Counted from the stretch's first letter, positions 26,031 through 35,893 are shown. The stretch: DNA of 64,000 nt from Pseudoduganella plicata (GCF_004421005.1 NZ_CP038026.1:4340001-4404000); one strand, 5' to 3'. A program made the numbers and translations. The notes: generated from the sequence alone by a model not told the origin.

Positions 26031-26961
26031 CCTGAGTTTTGGCGCGCCCGGCCAGACGGTGCTGGTGACCGGTGCCACCGGTTTCGTCGGCCGCCAGCTC
26101 GTGGCCGCGCTGCTGGCCGACCGGCAGGCGGTCGTTGCCCTGACGCGCGACCCGGTGCAGGCCACGCGCGTGCTGGGCACGGACGTGCGCTGCATCGCGA
26201 GCATGGCGGAGCTGCCGGCAACGACGCGCGTCGACGTCGTCGTCAACCTGGCCGGCGCCCGCATCCTCGGTCATCGCTGGACCGCCGCCCGCAAGGCCGT
26301 GCTGCGCGCCAGCCGCGCGGCATTGACGCGGGGCGTGGTGGACTGGATCGCAGCGGCGCACGGCAGGCCGCGCCTGCTGCTGTCGGCATCGGCGATCGGT
26401 TACTACGGCGTGCAGCCGCAAGGCATTGACGCCGCGCTGACGGAAGGGAGTCCGCCGCAGCCGGTGTTCATGTCGGCGTTGTGCCAGGAATGGGAAGCCG
26501 AGGCCGCGCGCGCCGCGCAGCATGGCGTACAGGTGGCCTGCACCCGCTTCGGGCTCGTGCTGGGGCATGGCGGCGCGCTGCCACCGATGCTGCTGCCGGT
26601 GAAACTGGGCGTCGGCGGCCGTATGGGCAGCGGGCGGCAACGGCTGTCGTGGATCCACGTGGACGATCTGGTACGGGGCCTGGCCTGGCTGGCGCGCCGC
26701 AGCGCCGTCGAACCGGTCGGCGGTGCGTGGAACTTCACGGCGCCGGAGGGTACCACGCAGGGACAATTCGTCCGCACGGCGGCAGCGCTGCTGCACCGGC
26801 CCGCATTGCTGCCCGCGCCTGCCTGGCCCGTGCGGCTCCTGCTGGGCGAACAGGCCGACCTGCTGCTGGAGGGCCAGAACGTGGTGCCGCGGCGGCTGCG
26901 TCAGGCCGGCTTTACCTTCACTTATCCGACCATCGAGAGCGCGCTGCGCGCTTTGTGCTAG
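26014..26961 (+). CDS. TIGR01777-family NAD(P)-binding epimerase-like protein
   Basis: A 315-residue extended short-chain dehydrogenase-like protein. The Rossmann motif VLVTGATGFVGRQLV is at residues 16-30, followed by VVVNLAGARILGHRW, LLLSASAIGYYGVQ and LSWIHVDDLVRGLAW, and a C-terminal DUF1731 region ending near PRRLRQAGFTFTYPTIESAL. This matches TIGR01777 (YfcH-like) proteins, which bind NADP(H) but have no proven substrate. Third gene of the GbsR-regulated operon. It converges with the gene at 26958, sharing four bases. Confidence 0.9.
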   Translation: MNAADDLSFGAPGQTVLVTGATGFVGRQLVAALLADRQAVVALTRDPVQATRVLGTDVRCIASMAELPATTRVDVVVNLAGARILGHRWTAARKAVLRASRAALTRGVVDWIAAAHGRPRLLLSASAIGYYGVQPQGIDAALTEGSPPQPVFMSALCQEWEAEAARAAQHGVQVACTRFGLVLGHGGALPPMLLPVKLGVGGRMGSGRQRLSWIHVDDLVRGLAWLARRSAVEPVGGAWNFTAPEGTTQGQFVRTAAALLHRPALLPAPAWPVRLLLGEQADLLLEGQNVVPRRLRQAGFTFTYPTIESALRALC

Positions 26962-27875
26962 CCCTGTCGCCGGGCCGGCTGCACTGCCACGGTGAGAATG
27001 TGCAGCGCACGGTTGGCTTTGTCCAGCGCGACACGTGCGGCCTCTTGCTGGGCGTCGGCCGTGCGCGGCCTGGCGTCGCGGTACTGGCGGCAGCGTTCCA
27101 GTCCCGCCGTCCTGCCTTCCGACGCATTCTCGGCCACCTCGAAGCCCGCGGCCATCAGCGTTTGCGCCGCAACGCGGAACAGGTGATCGGGCATGCCGGG
27201 CAGCGTCAGCGCGCCGGCGCTGGACGTGAAGCCGCTGCGCCGGGCCAGCGCCAGCATGTAGGGCGTGTCCGCCGCCAGCTGGACACTGCCGCCGGGGACC
27301 ATCACCAGCAGGGGCGCATACGGCGCCAGTTCGGGCAGCACGTGATTCGGAAAGACGTGTGCCTGTCCCGCGCGGCCTGCCAGCAGGGCGTACTGGCGGT
27401 GGTCGTGGACCGGCGTCAGGCCGATGCGGGAAAACGGCGTCAGGGCCACCGGCGGCAGCGCGGCGTCGGCACTGTCCTGCGCCCCGTCGATACACAGGGT
27501 TCCGAACAGCAGGACATGGCGCAGCGCCTGGCCATGTTGCGCGCCCCACACGACGCGGGCGTTGCCGCCGCCCTGCAGGAATCGCACGAGTGCCCGGTAA
27601 CCGTCGGCCGGGGCCGGCGGCAGCGTGGCGAAATCGAGCGCGGCCAGCGCCGCCTGCAACGCGGTTGAAATTTCCAGGCAGCGGCCGGCCGGGTAAGGCT
27701 GGCCGAGATGAACAGGATAACGTTGCGTCAGCTCGGCATCGACACTCGCGCGCAACTGCAGGAACAGCGCGCGCAGCGACGCCAGCTCGGGAAGCAGGAA
27801 ACGCTCCGTCAGCATCTGCTGGCGGGCCGGATCGGGCACGCGCGGCTCGTGCGGCAGCAGGGACACCGGTGTCAT
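26958..27875 (-). CDS. Conserved-looking protein of unknown function
   Basis: A 305-residue protein beginning MTPVSLLPHEPRVPDP. It has no signal peptide or membrane helix. Internal Gly/Pro-rich segments such as TPFSRIGLTPVHDHRQYALL and APLLVMVPGGSVQLA suggest a beta-rich fold, and the C-terminus is helical. I do not recognise the family. The start codon overlaps the stop of the upstream membrane-protein gene as ATGA, so the two are translationally coupled and likely act together. Confidence 0.65.
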   Translation of the reverse strand: MTPVSLLPHEPRVPDPARQQMLTERFLLPELASLRALFLQLRASVDAELTQRYPVHLGQPYPAGRCLEISTALQAALAALDFATLPPAPADGYRALVRFLQGGGNARVVWGAQHGQALRHVLLFGTLCIDGAQDSADAALPPVALTPFSRIGLTPVHDHRQYALLAGRAGQAHVFPNHVLPELAPYAPLLVMVPGGSVQLAADTPYMLALARRSGFTSSAGALTLPGMPDHLFRVAAQTLMAAGFEVAENASEGRTAGLERCRQYRDARPRTADAQQEAARVALDKANRALHILTVAVQPARRQG

Positions 27876-28396
27876 TGCACCTCCGGCAGCGTCGGTTGGG
27901 CACGGCGCCAGCGCAGCATGCCGATCGAGAAGGCTGCCAGGTAAGCGATCAGCAGGCCGAAGGGGACCAGCGACAGCGGGTGGTGCAGCACCATCTCCTG
28001 GCTGAGCGGCTGCGGCACGTCCGATTGCCGATTGATGTAGATTTCCACGCCGATGTGCAGCACGCGCGCGGCGAACAGCAGGCAAAGGACGATGCCGAAG
28101 CGGTCATATGGCTTGAAGAAGAAACGGCGGCCGAGGTTTTCCAGGCGCGTCTTCTTCAGCGCGAACACGCCCAGCCAGGCGCCGCCCAGTGCGCCGGCGC
28201 CGAGGCAGGCCAGCGCGAACGTATCGGGCAGCAGCGAAACGGCTGCCCCGACGAGCAGCAGCGGGAGCAGCGTCGCGCCCAGCACGTGCCGCCACAGCAG
28301 CGATTCCTGCCGAACGAAGATACGCTTGACGCGGGAATAGATGCGCCAGATCAACAGGGGAATCAGGATCAGCAGCGCGAGGGTGGTCGTCAGCAT
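27872..28396 (-). CDS. Inner-membrane protein of unknown function
   Basis: A 174-residue protein with about five hydrophobic helices (near residues 2-18, 38-58, 63-83, 103-118 and 142-162) and short basic loops such as RIYSRVKRIFVRQE. The topology vaguely recalls CcdC/DUF1453 proteins, but I cannot confirm that. It is coupled by a four-base overlap to the unknown gene downstream. No promoter was identified with confidence in the 105 bases before the start. Confidence 0.65.
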   Translation of the reverse strand: MLTTTLALLILIPLLIWRIYSRVKRIFVRQESLLWRHVLGATLLPLLLVGAAVSLLPDTFALACLGAGALGGAWLGVFALKKTRLENLGRRFFFKPYDRFGIVLCLLFAARVLHIGVEIYINRQSDVPQPLSQEMVLHHPLSLVPFGLLIAYLAAFSIGMLRWRRAQPTLPEVQ

Positions 28397-28501
28397 GGGG
28401 TGGTTCGGCGTCAGGTAAAAGTGTACGGGGGTGAAATTGTAACGCTGCGGCGCGAAAACGGGGTCCGTGATAAGTTGTGGCCCTCAATGACGGGAGGAAC
28501 C

Positions 28502-28696
28502 ATGGAACCATTCACGATCGGTCGCCGCGGCGACCGGATCAGCGAGCGCACCATCGAGGCGCACCGGGCGCCCGACCTGCCGGTGCCTGTCGACGAACCT
28601 GCGCCGGACCCGCAACCGGGGCATCCGCATCACTCGGAAGGTCCGCTGGAGCAGGACGATCCGGTGCCGGATCATAAGCCGGAGGTGGGGTTATAG
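28502..28696 (+). CDS. Small proline- and acid-rich protein
   Basis: A 64-residue reading frame beginning MEPFTIGRRGDRISERTIEA, with a GGAGG ribosome site correctly spaced before ATG 28502. It is rich in Pro, Asp, Glu and His toward the C-terminus and probably disordered. I do not recognise it. The ribosome site and codon use support a real gene, but it could still be spurious. It transcribes away from the membrane-protein gene at 27872 and converges on tamB. Confidence 0.5.
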   Translation: MEPFTIGRRGDRISERTIEAHRAPDLPVPVDEPAPDPQPGHPHHSEGPLEQDDPVPDHKPEVGL

Positions 28697-28713
28697 CTTT
28701 TTGAGGCAACGGC

Positions 28714-28737
28714 GGGGGCAGGCTCGTGCCTGTCCCC
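28714..28737. repeat. REP-like hairpin between converging genes
   Basis: GGGGGCAGGC and GCCTGTCCCC form a ten-base stem with one G-U pair and a TCGT loop. It contains GTGCCTGTCCCCGG, which recurs in variant form near 24953-24966 and, as GTGCCTGACCCCGA, in the element ending at 39660. It lies between the stops of two converging genes and could terminate both. Confidence 0.5.
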
Positions 28738-28785
28738 GGCCATGCTGCGCACCGTTACTGTGCGCTTTCCTGCGCAGTGTTCCGG

Positions 28786-31700
28786 TCAATCGAACGCCCA
28801 GGAATACAGCACGTCCAGCGCGTTGTTCGTCCCCGTCTGGAACTGCAGCGTGATGCGCTCGTTCAGCTTGTAACGCAGCTTGACGAGCGAGGTGGCCGTG
28901 CCGGCGCCCTGCTCGAAGCTCAGGTAGGCGCGCGACGACAGCTTCTTGCCGACCGTGACGACGGTATTTTCCAGTCCCTTCGCATTGCCGTTGCTGCCCG
29001 TTGCCTGGCCCACGCCCAGCTCGTCCAGCCCCACCTTGTTGGCCAGGCTGCCGCCGCCCTTGCCGCCGAACAGTGCGCCGGCCGCGGTGCTGAGCAACGC
29101 CATCTCGCTGCCGGCCATGTCCTGCGTGCCGTGGCCCAGCACGAGCCACGACAGCTTCTCGCTGTCCGGCACACTCGGCGTCGATACCAGCCGGGCCTGC
29201 GGCGCCAGCGCCGTGCCGCGCACTTCGACACCCGCCTCCACGTTCGTCTCCGACGTCTCCGTGCCTTCCGGCCGCTTGCGCACGGCCAGGATGTTCAGGC
29301 CGGGATTGTCGTACGCGCCCGTAAAGTTGATGACACCGCGATCGATCGCCAGCTTCTGGCCGTAGGCGGCATAGGTGCCGCTGGCCACGCGGATGCTGCC
29401 GTTGATGCGCGGCGCCCGGCGGTCCGCCACGCGCACGTGCACGGCGCCGGCAAGATACGCGTCCAGGCCCTTGCCGCGCAGGCGGAAGTCGTCGCCCAGG
29501 TCCGCCTCCAGGTCCACGTTCAGCGGCATCGACTCCGCCGCCTCCTTGATCGTCGGCCTGGTGCGGCCGAGGATGACGACGTCGTCGCTGATCGTCGGCG
29601 TGCTTTCCGACGGCAGTTCGATATCGCCCCGGTCGGCGCGGAATTTGCCGTTCAGCTGGAAGCGTCTGGCATCGCGTACCAGCGTGCTCTCGCCGGACAG
29701 CACCAGCGTGCGGTCCGGGCGCGACAGGGCTTCCAGTTTGTCGGCCGTGAGCCTGAGCTGCATCGTCGCCTCGCCATTGGCCAGTCGCGCCCAGCCTTGC
29801 GCATTGGCACGGCCCGTGCGACCTTCGAAGTGCAGGCGCTGCACGGTCAGGCGGTCGCCTGCGACCTGCGCCTGCAACTGGCCGTTGCGCAGGCGGACAC
29901 CTTGCTCGGCCCAGTTGACCACCAGGTTCGACCCCGTCACGTCGCCGTTCAGGGCAGGGGCGCCGACGGTGCCGTTGCCGGACAATGCGCCCTTCAACGC
30001 GCCGTCAAGCTCCAGGCCCTCCATGCCGGCCAGCGGCGCCAGCCAGGCGATCGACGGCATATTGATCGTGCCGCTCGCGTTCAATGGGCTGTCGCCCGGA
30101 ATGCGGCCATTGCGCAGCTGCGCCGTCGCATCGAGCTTGATCTGGCCGGCACGGGCGCCGTCCAGCGCCACGCCCACGCGCAGTGCATTGCCCGCGACGT
30201 TCACGCCGGCCTGCAATTGCGTCAGGCCCAGCGCGAACGGCTTGTCGCCGCCGGTGATCACGATGTCGCCCTTTTCCCGGAAGACCTGGACCGAGCCGTC
30301 CAGCGCCGGGGCGGCGCCGGTGGCGATAGGTGCCACCAGCTCGACTGCCCAATTGGCGCCGAGCGTCAGGTCGGACTTGACGTTGCGCCGCCATTCCCGG
30401 GACATCTGCGCCAGGTACGAGGCGGGCACGCCGGCAGCCCCGCCGCGGCTCTTCCAGCGCGTGCCATGCTTCTCCAGATTCTCGACGCGGATGCTGCCGT
30501 CCGGCAGGCGGATCACGGCATTCGTCAGCGCGATCTGCTCCGGTGCCGCCAGTCCCATCACGCCGCGACCTTTCGGCGCAGCGATGCGCAGCGGTGCCGG
30601 TGCCTGCAGGTTCAGGGCGAAGCGGCCGCGGTTCTGCAGTGTCTCGATGGCACCCGTCCACGTGTCGGCCGCGAAGCCGCCGCGGATGCGCATCGCCGCG
30701 TCGAAGTCGGGATTGGCCGCCGTCAGCTGGAACGTATGCGCCGCCTTCGTGCCGCTGCTTTGCAGGCGGGCGCGATCGAGCGTCATGCCCGGTCCGGTGT
30801 AGCCGGCCACGTCGATATCGGCCACCAGCGCCTCGACATTGCCCAGCGTGCCCGTGGCCTTCAGTGCACGGATCTGATGCTGCGTCAGGAAGCGCAGCGT
30901 ATTGCCTTCCAGGCCGAACGACAGCTGCGGCTTGTCCATCGTGCCGCCCGCCGTGCCGGAGCCGCGCAGCACGCCGCCGAAGCCGGGGCCAAGGCTGGAC
31001 AGCTGCGGTGCGTCCAGCTTCCAGTCCAGCCGGTCGCGCGGCGCACCGAACGCCCCCTTTGCCTGCAACGTATTGGGGCCCAGATGCAAGTCGACGTCGG
31101 CATTGTCGACGTGGACGTGATCGGCCACCACCTTCGCGTGGCCGGTCAGCGGAGCGCCCTGCAGCGTGGACGCCGGCTGCAATCTGAGATCCACGTTGGC
31201 GCGCCAGTCGGCGGCCAATCTGGCCGTGCCGGAGAAGTCGGCATTCAGGTTGCCCGTCGGCGCGTCGGCGGCGAAAGCGGCCGGATTGATTTTCGCGACG
31301 CTGCCTGCCAGCGTGATTTCCGGCTTCTTGTCCTTGCCGGCCAGCGCGAACTGGCCCGATGCCCGTATCAAACTGTCGGGCGCGCGTACCCTGGCACCCG
31401 TCATCGCCAGGCCCCGGGCTTGCGCGTCGAACGACGTGCGTGGCGCCGCATAGCCGCCGGTGGCGATACCTGTGGCCGCGATGGCACCCGCCAGGTCGCT
31501 GCGCACCGCCGTCAGTTGCTTCGCATCGACCTTCCAGCGCAGCTGTTCGGCGGGCAGGCCGAAGTCGCCATCCAGTTGCGCCGTGTTCTGGCCCAGCGCC
31601 AGGGTGGCGGCAATGTCGGTCAGGTGCTGCGCATCGGCGCGCAGCTTGCCGCTGCCGGCCAGCGGCTGGCCGAACAGGCGGCTGGGCCGGATCGTGAAGT

Positions 31701-33207
31701 CCGCTCCCAGGTTCCATTCCGGTACCAGCTTGCCGGCCGCGTTGAGCGCCGCATTCAGGTCGGCTTCGGGAAACGCGCCCAGTGCCGCCGGGTCGAAATG
31801 GTCGACCGTGGCCGCCATCTTGAACGGCTTGTCCTCCTTCAGGCTGGCCTGGCCCGTCAGGTTCAAGCTGCCGCGCCCGGCCTGCAGGCGCGCCTGCGTG
31901 ATGTGGACGATGGACCCGTCCAGCGTCGCCTTGGCGGCCAGGCGCAGGTTCTTCTCCGCCAGGTTGATGTCGAACGCCTGCTTTTCCCCGGTGCTGCGCG
32001 CGCCGATATCGCCGGCGATCGCCGTCGGCTTGGCACTGCCGTGGATCGCATGCAGGTCGATGCGGTCCGTGTGAAGCTGGAATTCGGCCGTCTCGATGCC
32101 GCCTTCGGGGCCGGTACGGCGCACGTTGCCGCCGCCCGTGAACTTGCCGGCTGCACCCAGGTCGATCAGCAGCGTGTCGAGCGTGGCCGCCGTCAGGGTG
32201 CCGCCCAGGCGCGCGGTCACGGCCCGCAGCGGCAGCAGCCCCTGGTCGATCGGCCCGGGTTCGGCTGTATTCGTCAACGCCAGGTTGCCGCTGACGTTTT
32301 CACCGCCACCGATCTTCGCTTTCAGTTCCATGTTCAGCGAGGCCTTCGGCCACGCGGATTCGAAGCGCGACGGATCGACGCCATACGCGCGCACGTCCGC
32401 CGTGCGCAGCGGGATCTTGTCGAATGGCGCGATGGTGGCGACACCGTCGCCGTTGGCGTTGGCCGAGGTGCCCTTGACGGCCACCGTCATCAGCGCCAGG
32501 TTGCCCGAGACGGCAGCCGTCAGCCGGGCCGGGGCCTGCCCGGGTGCGTAATGGATTTCGCTCAGGCTGCCCGTGCCCTGCAGCGCGTAGGGTTTCTGTG
32601 CGCCGATGGTGGCGTCGGCCGCCACCTTGCCGAACGCCGTCAGCGCGGCGCCGTTTTTGAGCTGCCAGCGTGTCTTGTCGCCATACAGCTCCGCGTGCAC
32701 GCCGCTCACTTCGGTGCGGGCGCCTTTTTCGTCGACCAGGACAAGCTTCGTCAGCGCCGCATCGGCCACGCTGATGCGGAACGGCGGCGCCAGCTTTTCC
32801 GGCATCGTCAGCGGCTCGGATGGTCCGGTGCTCTGCGAGAGCACGCTCGCCACGCGCAGCTTGCTGATTTCGATCCCGGCGGAGAAGAACTGCAGCGGTG
32901 ACCAGTCGATATCGATATTGTCGGCCGTGATCGTGCTGCTCTTGCCCTTGTAGACGAGGCGGCCGATGTGCATGTGGTCGTACAGCGAACCGGTCACGCC
33001 GGTCAGCGTGACGGAGCCGCCGCTGGCTTTCGCCACGCGCGCGGCGATCTGCTGCAGCGTCGTCTCGCGGCCCAGCAGCCAGACGGCGCCGCCCAGCACG
33101 ACGACGGTCACGCCGGCGCCGATCAGCGTGCGGCGCAGCCAGCGGCGCTGTTTGGCAACCGGTGCTGGGGGGTTGTCTTGCGGGTCTTGGTTATCGGTGC
33201 CGGCCAT
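28786..33207 (-). CDS. tamB: TamB translocation and assembly module protein
   Basis: A 1473-residue protein. An N-terminal cytoplasmic tail and one membrane helix (RTLIGAGVTVVVLGGAVWLL, around residue 25-45) are followed by a very long periplasmic AsmA-like beta-taco groove with recurring G-x-L-A/N-A motifs, and a C-terminal DUF490/TamB domain (KLSWLVLGHGTQ, RAYLSFEQGAG, LNERITLQFQTGT). TamB bridges the inner membrane to the outer-membrane protein TamA and supports assembly of some autotransporters and phospholipid movement. ATG 33207 shares its first base with the TGA stop of tamA, giving tight translational coupling. No frame breaks are visible over 4.4 kb. Confidence 0.93.
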   Translation of the reverse strand: MAGTDNQDPQDNPPAPVAKQRRWLRRTLIGAGVTVVVLGGAVWLLGRETTLQQIAARVAKASGGSVTLTGVTGSLYDHMHIGRLVYKGKSSTITADNIDIDWSPLQFFSAGIEISKLRVASVLSQSTGPSEPLTMPEKLAPPFRISVADAALTKLVLVDEKGARTEVSGVHAELYGDKTRWQLKNGAALTAFGKVAADATIGAQKPYALQGTGSLSEIHYAPGQAPARLTAAVSGNLALMTVAVKGTSANANGDGVATIAPFDKIPLRTADVRAYGVDPSRFESAWPKASLNMELKAKIGGGENVSGNLALTNTAEPGPIDQGLLPLRAVTARLGGTLTAATLDTLLIDLGAAGKFTGGGNVRRTGPEGGIETAEFQLHTDRIDLHAIHGSAKPTAIAGDIGARSTGEKQAFDINLAEKNLRLAAKATLDGSIVHITQARLQAGRGSLNLTGQASLKEDKPFKMAATVDHFDPAALGAFPEADLNAALNAAGKLVPEWNLGADFTIRPSRLFGQPLAGSGKLRADAQHLTDIAATLALGQNTAQLDGDFGLPAEQLRWKVDAKQLTAVRSDLAGAIAATGIATGGYAAPRTSFDAQARGLAMTGARVRAPDSLIRASGQFALAGKDKKPEITLAGSVAKINPAAFAADAPTGNLNADFSGTARLAADWRANVDLRLQPASTLQGAPLTGHAKVVADHVHVDNADVDLHLGPNTLQAKGAFGAPRDRLDWKLDAPQLSSLGPGFGGVLRGSGTAGGTMDKPQLSFGLEGNTLRFLTQHQIRALKATGTLGNVEALVADIDVAGYTGPGMTLDRARLQSSGTKAAHTFQLTAANPDFDAAMRIRGGFAADTWTGAIETLQNRGRFALNLQAPAPLRIAAPKGRGVMGLAAPEQIALTNAVIRLPDGSIRVENLEKHGTRWKSRGGAAGVPASYLAQMSREWRRNVKSDLTLGANWAVELVAPIATGAAPALDGSVQVFREKGDIVITGGDKPFALGLTQLQAGVNVAGNALRVGVALDGARAGQIKLDATAQLRNGRIPGDSPLNASGTINMPSIAWLAPLAGMEGLELDGALKGALSGNGTVGAPALNGDVTGSNLVVNWAEQGVRLRNGQLQAQVAGDRLTVQRLHFEGRTGRANAQGWARLANGEATMQLRLTADKLEALSRPDRTLVLSGESTLVRDARRFQLNGKFRADRGDIELPSESTPTISDDVVILGRTRPTIKEAAESMPLNVDLEADLGDDFRLRGKGLDAYLAGAVHVRVADRRAPRINGSIRVASGTYAAYGQKLAIDRGVINFTGAYDNPGLNILAVRKRPEGTETSETNVEAGVEVRGTALAPQARLVSTPSVPDSEKLSWLVLGHGTQDMAGSEMALLSTAAGALFGGKGGGSLANKVGLDELGVGQATGSNGNAKGLENTVVTVGKKLSSRAYLSFEQGAGTATSLVKLRYKLNERITLQFQTGTNNALDVLYSWAFD

Positions 33208-34994
33208 CAGAAAGTGAATCCCAGTGAGAAGTGCAGGCGGGCCTTGCGCACGGCGTGGCCATATGCCACGTCGACGTTGATGGGGCCCACGGGGCTTTTG
33301 TAGCGCGCGCCGACGCCATAGCCCGATTTCGGGTGGATGTCCGACAGCGAGTCGGCCGCGTTGCCCGTGTCGTAGAACACGGCCGCGCCCCAGGTGGGCT
33401 TGAACCAGTACTGGTACTCGGCGCCGGCCGTCATCAGGTAGCGGCCGCCCACAGTGGCTTCGCCTTCGCGCACGCCCAGTTCCTGGTAGGCGTAGCCGCG
33501 CACGGAATTGTCGCCGCCGGCGCGGAACAGGTAAGTGGCCGGCACGCCCGACTTGCTGCTCGAACCCAGCACGCCCAGTTCGCCGCGGAAGATGAACAGG
33601 TTCTTCGCATTGAGGGGGCGGTACGTGATGCCGCGGGCGGTGGCGCGCAGGAACTTCTGGTCCGTCAGCAGGGGCAGCACGGCGCCGCCGGCGGTGGCGT
33701 TCAGCACATAGCCTCTGGTGGGGAAGATCAGGTTGTCCAGCTTGCGCCACGTGACGGCGTAGGTCAGCGGCAGGCTCATTGCGTGCGTCGGCTCGGCGCC
33801 GGCAATGGAACGCGATTCGTTCAGGTATTCGATCGAGATGCTGCGTTCCAGCGTCGGCGTGCCCCATGCGCGCTTGCCGTAGACGGAAGCGCTGCGGATG
33901 GTTTCGCCTTCGATGTCGTCGCGGTTCAGGGCCGCGCCGAAGCTGTCGTTGTAGCCGTCCTGCGTGGTCGGGAAGTAGAAGTCCGCATGGGCGTTCTGCT
34001 TCTTCTGCTCGAGCGTGATGGCGCTCTTCATGCGCAGGCCCCAGATCGCCAGGTCGTCATACGAAACCGACGTGCGCCCGCCCGTATTGGTGGAGATACC
34101 GACGCCGACGCTGACGTTCTTGGCCTTGTTCTCGACCACGCGCACCAGCAGGGGCAGCGGCGCGATGGTGGCGGGCGGCGCGGTGCCGGTCTGCTTGTCC
34201 TCGGCCGCGTCGCGCTGCTGCGCGAGCAGCGCGTTCAGGTCGGCGCTGACTTCGACGCCGGAAAAATAGCCCGTGTCCTGCAGCTTGGCCTGGTATGCCT
34301 GCAGGGCCGCTTCGTCATAGACGTCGCCCGGCTTGATCCCGTTGAGGTTGCGGACGATCGATTCCGGATAGCGTTTCAGGCCTTCGATCTTCAGTTCGCC
34401 GAAGCGCATCTCGGGACCGCTGTCCAGCGCCACCCGCAGCAGGGCACGGCGCGTATCGGGATCGACGGTGGCAACGCTTTCCGTCAGCTGCGCGCGCGGA
34501 TACCGCGTCTGCACGACGGCGCGCACGATGGCCCGCTTGGCCCGTTCCCAGTCCTCCTGGCGGAACACTTCGCCTTCCGCCAGCGGCCAGCTGGCACGCA
34601 GCGCGTCCTTGTCGAACGGCGACTCGCCGGAGGACTCGAAGCCGTTCAGCACAATCTCGACGCCCCCCACCAGCACGGCCTCGCCTGGCGTAACGTCGAC
34701 GATGACGTTCGGCGTGCCGCCGTTGTCGTCCAGCCGCACGGCGACTTCAGGGCTGTAATAGCCCTCCGTTGCCAGCAGCTCCCTGGCCTGCCTGGGGGTG
34801 GTGCGCACGAGCCGGCGCAGCTGCTCGCGGTCGGTGCGGGGATTGCCGCGGTAGCGCAGCAGGTCGAGGTTTTCCTCCAGCAGATCGTCCAGATCGCCGG
34901 GTGCGTTGATGCGCACGTTGTACTGCAAGCCGTCGGCAGCCAGCACGGCCATGGGAAGGGCCAGTGCTGCGCAGGCAAGCGCTACCCGCTGCAT
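33207..34994 (-). CDS. tamA: TamA outer-membrane Omp85-family protein
   Basis: A 595-residue protein from ATG 34994 with a Sec signal peptide (MQRVALACAALALPMAVLAA). Three POTRA domains occupy about residues 22-250 (for example GGVEIVLNGFESS and GELKIEGLKRYPESIVRNLN), followed by a 16-stranded barrel with the Omp85 motif region YLFRAGGDNSVRGYAYQELG and a C-terminal aromatic end (HFSLGFTF). A longer frame to 35081 lacks a signal peptide and is rejected. It acts with TamB, encoded one base downstream. Confidence 0.93.
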   Translation of the reverse strand: MQRVALACAALALPMAVLAADGLQYNVRINAPGDLDDLLEENLDLLRYRGNPRTDREQLRRLVRTTPRQARELLATEGYYSPEVAVRLDDNGGTPNVIVDVTPGEAVLVGGVEIVLNGFESSGESPFDKDALRASWPLAEGEVFRQEDWERAKRAIVRAVVQTRYPRAQLTESVATVDPDTRRALLRVALDSGPEMRFGELKIEGLKRYPESIVRNLNGIKPGDVYDEAALQAYQAKLQDTGYFSGVEVSADLNALLAQQRDAAEDKQTGTAPPATIAPLPLLVRVVENKAKNVSVGVGISTNTGGRTSVSYDDLAIWGLRMKSAITLEQKKQNAHADFYFPTTQDGYNDSFGAALNRDDIEGETIRSASVYGKRAWGTPTLERSISIEYLNESRSIAGAEPTHAMSLPLTYAVTWRKLDNLIFPTRGYVLNATAGGAVLPLLTDQKFLRATARGITYRPLNAKNLFIFRGELGVLGSSSKSGVPATYLFRAGGDNSVRGYAYQELGVREGEATVGGRYLMTAGAEYQYWFKPTWGAAVFYDTGNAADSLSDIHPKSGYGVGARYKSPVGPINVDVAYGHAVRKARLHFSLGFTF

Positions 34995-35182
34995 TACTTT
35001 TGTCGCGACATATGCCAAAATTCGTCTTTTCGTCCGGGTAGGTGCCACCTCAACGACTGTTGAGTAAAAGCGGTTGAGCAAATACGGCGATGTTACTGGA
35101 TAAACGCGCCAGATGGCGTTCCGATAACGGCCGCCCGGCGAGTGGTCAGCGAAGTTGTCACACCTAATAGAAAGATTGCAAT

Positions 35183-35893
35183 ATGAAAAGCGATGCGGCC
35201 CTTGTACTGTTCAGCGGCGGACAGGATTCCACCACGTGCCTGGCCTGGGCACTGGACCGGTACCAACGGGTCGAAACGATCGGCTTCGATTACGGCCAGC
35301 GACACGCCATCGAGCTGACGATGCGCCCGCAACTGCTGGCGAAGCTGCGCGCGCAGCGCCCGGACTGGGCTGCGAAGCTGGGCGAGGATCACATGATCGA
35401 CTTGTCCCTCATCAAGCAGCTCTCGCACACGGCAATGACGGAGGATATCGAGATCACGATGCAGGCCAACGGGCTGCCCAACACGTTCGTCCCGGGCCGT
35501 AACCTGATGTTCATGACGGTGGCGGCCACGCTGGCGTACCGGCGCGGCTTGAACGTGCTGGTCGGCGGCATGTGCGAAACGGATTTCTCCGGCTATCCGG
35601 ACTGCCGCGACGATACGATGAAGGCCCTGCAGGTGGCCCTGAACCTGGGCATGGATACGCGGGTCAAACTCGAGACGCCGCTGATGTGGCTCGACAAATC
35701 GCAAACGTGGGAACTGGCCGAGGGCCTGGGCGGCACGGCGCTGGTGGACCTGATCCGCGCCGACACGCACACCTGCTACAAGGGCGAACGCGGTGCGCTG
35801 CACGACTGGGGCTATGGTTGCGGCGAGTGTCCCGCCTGTGCCTTGCGGGCGCGCGGATACAAGGAGTATGCCGCGCGGGCAGGCCAGGCCTGA
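35183..35893 (+). CDS. queC: 7-cyano-7-deazaguanine (preQ0) synthase
   Basis: A 236-residue cytoplasmic enzyme converting carboxy-deazaguanine, ammonia and ATP into preQ0 in queuosine biosynthesis. The ATP pyrophosphatase motif is SGGQDST (residues 11-17), followed by GFDYGQRH, NTFVPGRNLMF and GMCETDFSGYPDCRD. The C-terminal cysteine-rich zinc site is CGECPACALRARGY. Length matches the family. No other que gene is nearby. I found no preQ1 riboswitch in the 100 bases upstream. Confidence 0.95.
   Translation: MKSDAALVLFSGGQDSTTCLAWALDRYQRVETIGFDYGQRHAIELTMRPQLLAKLRAQRPDWAAKLGEDHMIDLSLIKQLSHTAMTEDIEITMQANGLPNTFVPGRNLMFMTVAATLAYRRGLNVLVGGMCETDFSGYPDCRDDTMKALQVALNLGMDTRVKLETPLMWLDKSQTWELAEGLGGTALVDLIRADTHTCYKGERGALHDWGYGCGECPACALRARGYKEYAARAGQA

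Noticed and set aside
28726..32901. A 1391-codon open frame on the plus strand.
   Set aside because: It is antisense to tamB and arises from the strong G/C third-position bias; it has no protein-like motifs.
35082..35182. A possible preQ1 riboswitch before queC.
   Set aside because: No C-rich aptamer loop or A-rich tail matching the preQ1 classes is visible.
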